Positions 43,492 through 44,796 of a stretch of DNA of 44,796 nt are shown piece after piece. Position 1 is the stretch's first letter. The number at the start of each line of letters is the position of its first letter. A program made the translations under genes and the position numbers. Under the pieces are notes generated by a model. The model was given only the letters and a program-made list of their open reading frames with translations, was not told the origin of the DNA and made no database searches. The stretch covers positions 1 through 44,796 of the forward strand of contig NZ_NHON01000052.1 in NCBI RefSeq assembly GCF_002195995.1, written 5' to 3'. Origin of the DNA: Inquilinus limosus (GTDB lineage Bacteria; Pseudomonadota; Alphaproteobacteria; DSM-16000; Inquilinaceae).

Positions 43492-43791
43492 CTATCGCTT
43501 GCGCACGAATTCCGTGCGCAGGACAAGGCCCTTGATCCCCTCGGTGCGACAGTCGATCTCCTCGACGTTGTCGGTGAGGCGGATCGACTTGATGACCGTG
43601 CCCTGCTTCAGGGTCTGACTGGTTCCCTTCACCTTCAGATCCTTGATGAGAGTCACCGAATCGCCATCGGCAAGGGCGTTGCCGGCAGCGTCGCGGACCA
43701 CGAGCCGATCCGTGCTGGCGGCCACCTCCGCGGCCGGACGCCACTCGCCGGTCGCCTCGTCGTAAACATACTCGTCGTTCTCGTCGGCCAC
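43492..43791 (-). CDS. PhnA/YjdM-domain protein without the zinc ribbon
   Basis: This is a 99-residue protein. A GTG start at 43791 follows GAGG; a TTG at 43812 would add seven residues. The C-terminal 70 residues are the PhnA domain: RLVVRDAAGNALADGDSVTLIKDLKVKGTSQTLKQGTVIKSIRLTDNVEEIDCRTEGIKGLVLRTEFVRKR. In E. coli YjdM this domain follows a Cys4 zinc ribbon; here the N-terminus (ADENDEYVYDEATGEWRP) keeps the EYVYDE and EW frame but lacks the cysteines. Despite the old name it is not known to act on phosphonates. It is likely in an operon with the histidine phosphatase downstream. Confidence 0.85.
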   Translation of the reverse strand: MADENDEYVYDEATGEWRPAAEVAASTDRLVVRDAAGNALADGDSVTLIKDLKVKGTSQTLKQGTVIKSIRLTDNVEEIDCRTEGIKGLVLRTEFVRKR

Positions 43792-44004
43792 ATTCGCCTC
43801 TGTCGTCAGCAAGGTCTTTTCCCGATCGGCCCGGTGCCCGGCAAGCGCTGCAAGGTTCGATCCGCAGGATGGTCCCGGCGGCGCCGCTTATAGCACCCCG
43901 CCCAGACCGGGCGATATCCGCGACAGAAGACCCTTTCACCCTGCGCAGCAGGACGCTCCGTGCCCTCGGCGAAACCGCCCGCCGGCAGAGCGGCTTCGAT
44001 TGAC

Positions 44005-44130
44005 AGAAGCCGGGCCGCGACCCATGCTGCGCCGGTTCGCCATGGATGCGGAAGCCGGTGCAATTCCGGCACGGTCGCGCCACTGTGACCGGGACGGCGT
44101 CTTTGATGCTGGTCCGGGAGTCAGACCCCG
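44005..44130 (+). ncRNA. cobalamin riboswitch
   Basis: The core elements are in order: GCCGGTGCAATTCCGGCACGG (44054-44074), GCGCCACTGTGACCGGGACGG (about 44077-44097), and GTCCGGGAGTCAGACCCC (44112-44129). GGTGcAAtTCC, the CACTGTGACC pseudo-B12-box and GAGTCAGACC are the conserved blocks of the AdoCbl riboswitch; the 5' edge is approximate. It lies about 50 bp upstream of cbtB and would shut the cobalt transporter off when cobalamin is abundant. The rest of the gap back to 43813 shows no gene that I can support. Confidence 0.87.
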
Positions 44131-44181
44131 TCATGGCCCGGGTGCATATCAACGGGACGCGAATCCCAGGGGAGCGCTATC

Positions 44182-44397
44182 ATGTCCGACCTTACCGCCG
44201 CACGTCCCATTTCCGTTCCCGTCGGACCGATCCCGGTCGGCGAGGTGCTGCCCTGGGCGGTGTTCGCCGGGCTGATCCTGCTGCTGGCGGTGTATTTCGT
44301 CGGCGCCGAGCAGGGCGCGACCTCCCTCTTCTCCGGCAGCTATGTGCACGAATTCGTGCATGACGGCCGCCACCTCCTCGGCTTCCCCTGCCACTGA
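44182..44397 (+). CDS. cbtB: cobalt transporter subunit CbtB
   Basis: This is a 71-residue small membrane protein with one hydrophobic segment (LPWAVFAGLILLLAVYFVGAEQ, about residues 24-45) and a histidine-rich C-terminus (HEFVHDGRHLLGFPCH), the hallmark of CbtB. It is the small partner of CbtA in a cobalt uptake system regulated by cobalamin riboswitches in many proteobacteria. The start at 44182 follows AGGGGAG. The riboswitch upstream and the CbtA-like gene 11 bp downstream support the call strongly. Confidence 0.93.
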   Translation: MSDLTAARPISVPVGPIPVGEVLPWAVFAGLILLLAVYFVGAEQGATSLFSGSYVHEFVHDGRHLLGFPCH

Positions 44398-44408
44398 GGC
44401 CAACCGCC

Positions 44409-44796
44409 ATGGTTGGAAGCCTGTTGCTGCGCGGCATGCTGGTCGGCGTGCTGGCGGGGCTGCTGGCCTTCGGCTTCGCCCGGATCTTCGGCGAACCGCA
44501 GGTGGACCGGGCCATCGCCCTGGAAGGGACGCTGGGCCATTCGCATGAGCATGGCGACCACGCCGCGGCCCCGGCCGCCGAGCCGGAGGAGCCGGAGCTG
44601 GTCAGCCGCGAGACCCAGGCCGGCCTCGGGCTGCTGACCGGCGCCGTGGTCTACGGCGCCGCAGTCGGCGGGCTGTTCGCGCTGGTCTTCGCCTTCACCT
44701 ATGGCCGGGTCGGCCGCCTGGACGCCCGCGCCACCGCGGCGCTGCTGGCGCTGGCCGCCTTCGTTGCCCTGGTGGTGGTGCCCGATCTGAAATACC
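44409..44796 (+). CDS. cbtA: cobalt transporter subunit CbtA, 3' end cut by the window
   Basis: The first 129 residues are visible. It starts MVGSLLLRGMLVGVLAGLLAFGFARIFGEPQVDRAI, a membrane segment followed by the GEPQ...AI pattern of CbtA. A histidine-rich loop, GHSHEHGDHAAAP (about residues 45-57), probably handles cobalt. Further membrane segments follow at GLLTGAVVYGAAVGGLFALVFAF and ATAALLALAAFVALVVVP. The complete family member has about 240 residues with five membrane spans. It is 11 bp downstream of cbtB in one transcript. Confidence 0.92.
   Translation, partial: MVGSLLLRGMLVGVLAGLLAFGFARIFGEPQVDRAIALEGTLGHSHEHGDHAAAPAAEPEEPELVSRETQAGLGLLTGAVVYGAAVGGLFALVFAFTYGRVGRLDARATAALLALAAFVALVVVPDLKY

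Overview
The window reads as chromosomal DNA of a high-GC (roughly 70%) free-living alphaproteobacterium. Supporting signs are strong GC bias at third codon positions, a LexA box of the alphaproteobacterial GTTC-N7-GTTC form, a perfect PhoB box, FecI/FecR regulation, a pobA/PobR-type 4-hydroxybenzoate locus and many ABC importers. A Rhodospirillales/Azospirillales-like host is my inference; no rRNA or tRNA gene is present to confirm it. I see no insertion sequence, integrase, prophage or CRISPR array. The non-coding interest lies in three families of short dispersed intergenic repeats, called A, B and C here.

Layout, left to right. (1) 0-12.8 kb is mostly housekeeping and stress: a clipped DUF2946-like gene, a universal stress protein, an archaeal/eukaryotic-type prolyl-tRNA synthetase behind a possible proline-rich leader peptide, a ureohydrolase plus MFS transporter pair, an aldo/keto reductase, a type II NADH dehydrogenase, an orphan HExxH protein, a PaiB-like flavoprotein, purB and a metC-like PLP enzyme. 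(2) 12.9-24.5 kb is an iron region: two ABC half-transporters behind a Fur-like palindrome, then fecI-fecR-TonB receptor-binding protein behind a second Fur-like box. Two small unknown genes, a phosphotransferase and a histidine phosphatase lie between. (3) 24.6-33.7 kb is catabolic: M19 dipeptidase, LysR regulator, two SDR genes, PobR-like regulator and pobA, a GMC oxidoreductase and an enolase-superfamily dehydratase. (4) 33.8-38.7 kb is a tightly overlapping five-gene operon behind a perfect Pho box: binding protein, two permeases, ATPase and a glycerophosphodiesterase-like enzyme. I read it as a phosphate-starvation importer and hydrolase for a phosphodiester. (5) 38.7-44.8 kb holds an MscS channel, an inositol-monophosphatase-like enzyme, a LexA-boxed tfoX-like plus endonuclease III-like pair, msrA, a variant histidine phosphatase, a PhnA-domain protein, and a cobalamin riboswitch in front of cbtB-cbtA, the last cut by the window end.

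The strongest systems-level proposals are the Pho-controlled phosphodiester uptake operon, the SOS-controlled TfoX/glycosylase pair, and the iron island in which an exporter-fold ABC pair may supply the inner-membrane step missing from the fec operon. Family A and C repeats sit just downstream of stop codons in consistent ways, suggesting they act as 3'-end RNA structures or terminators.
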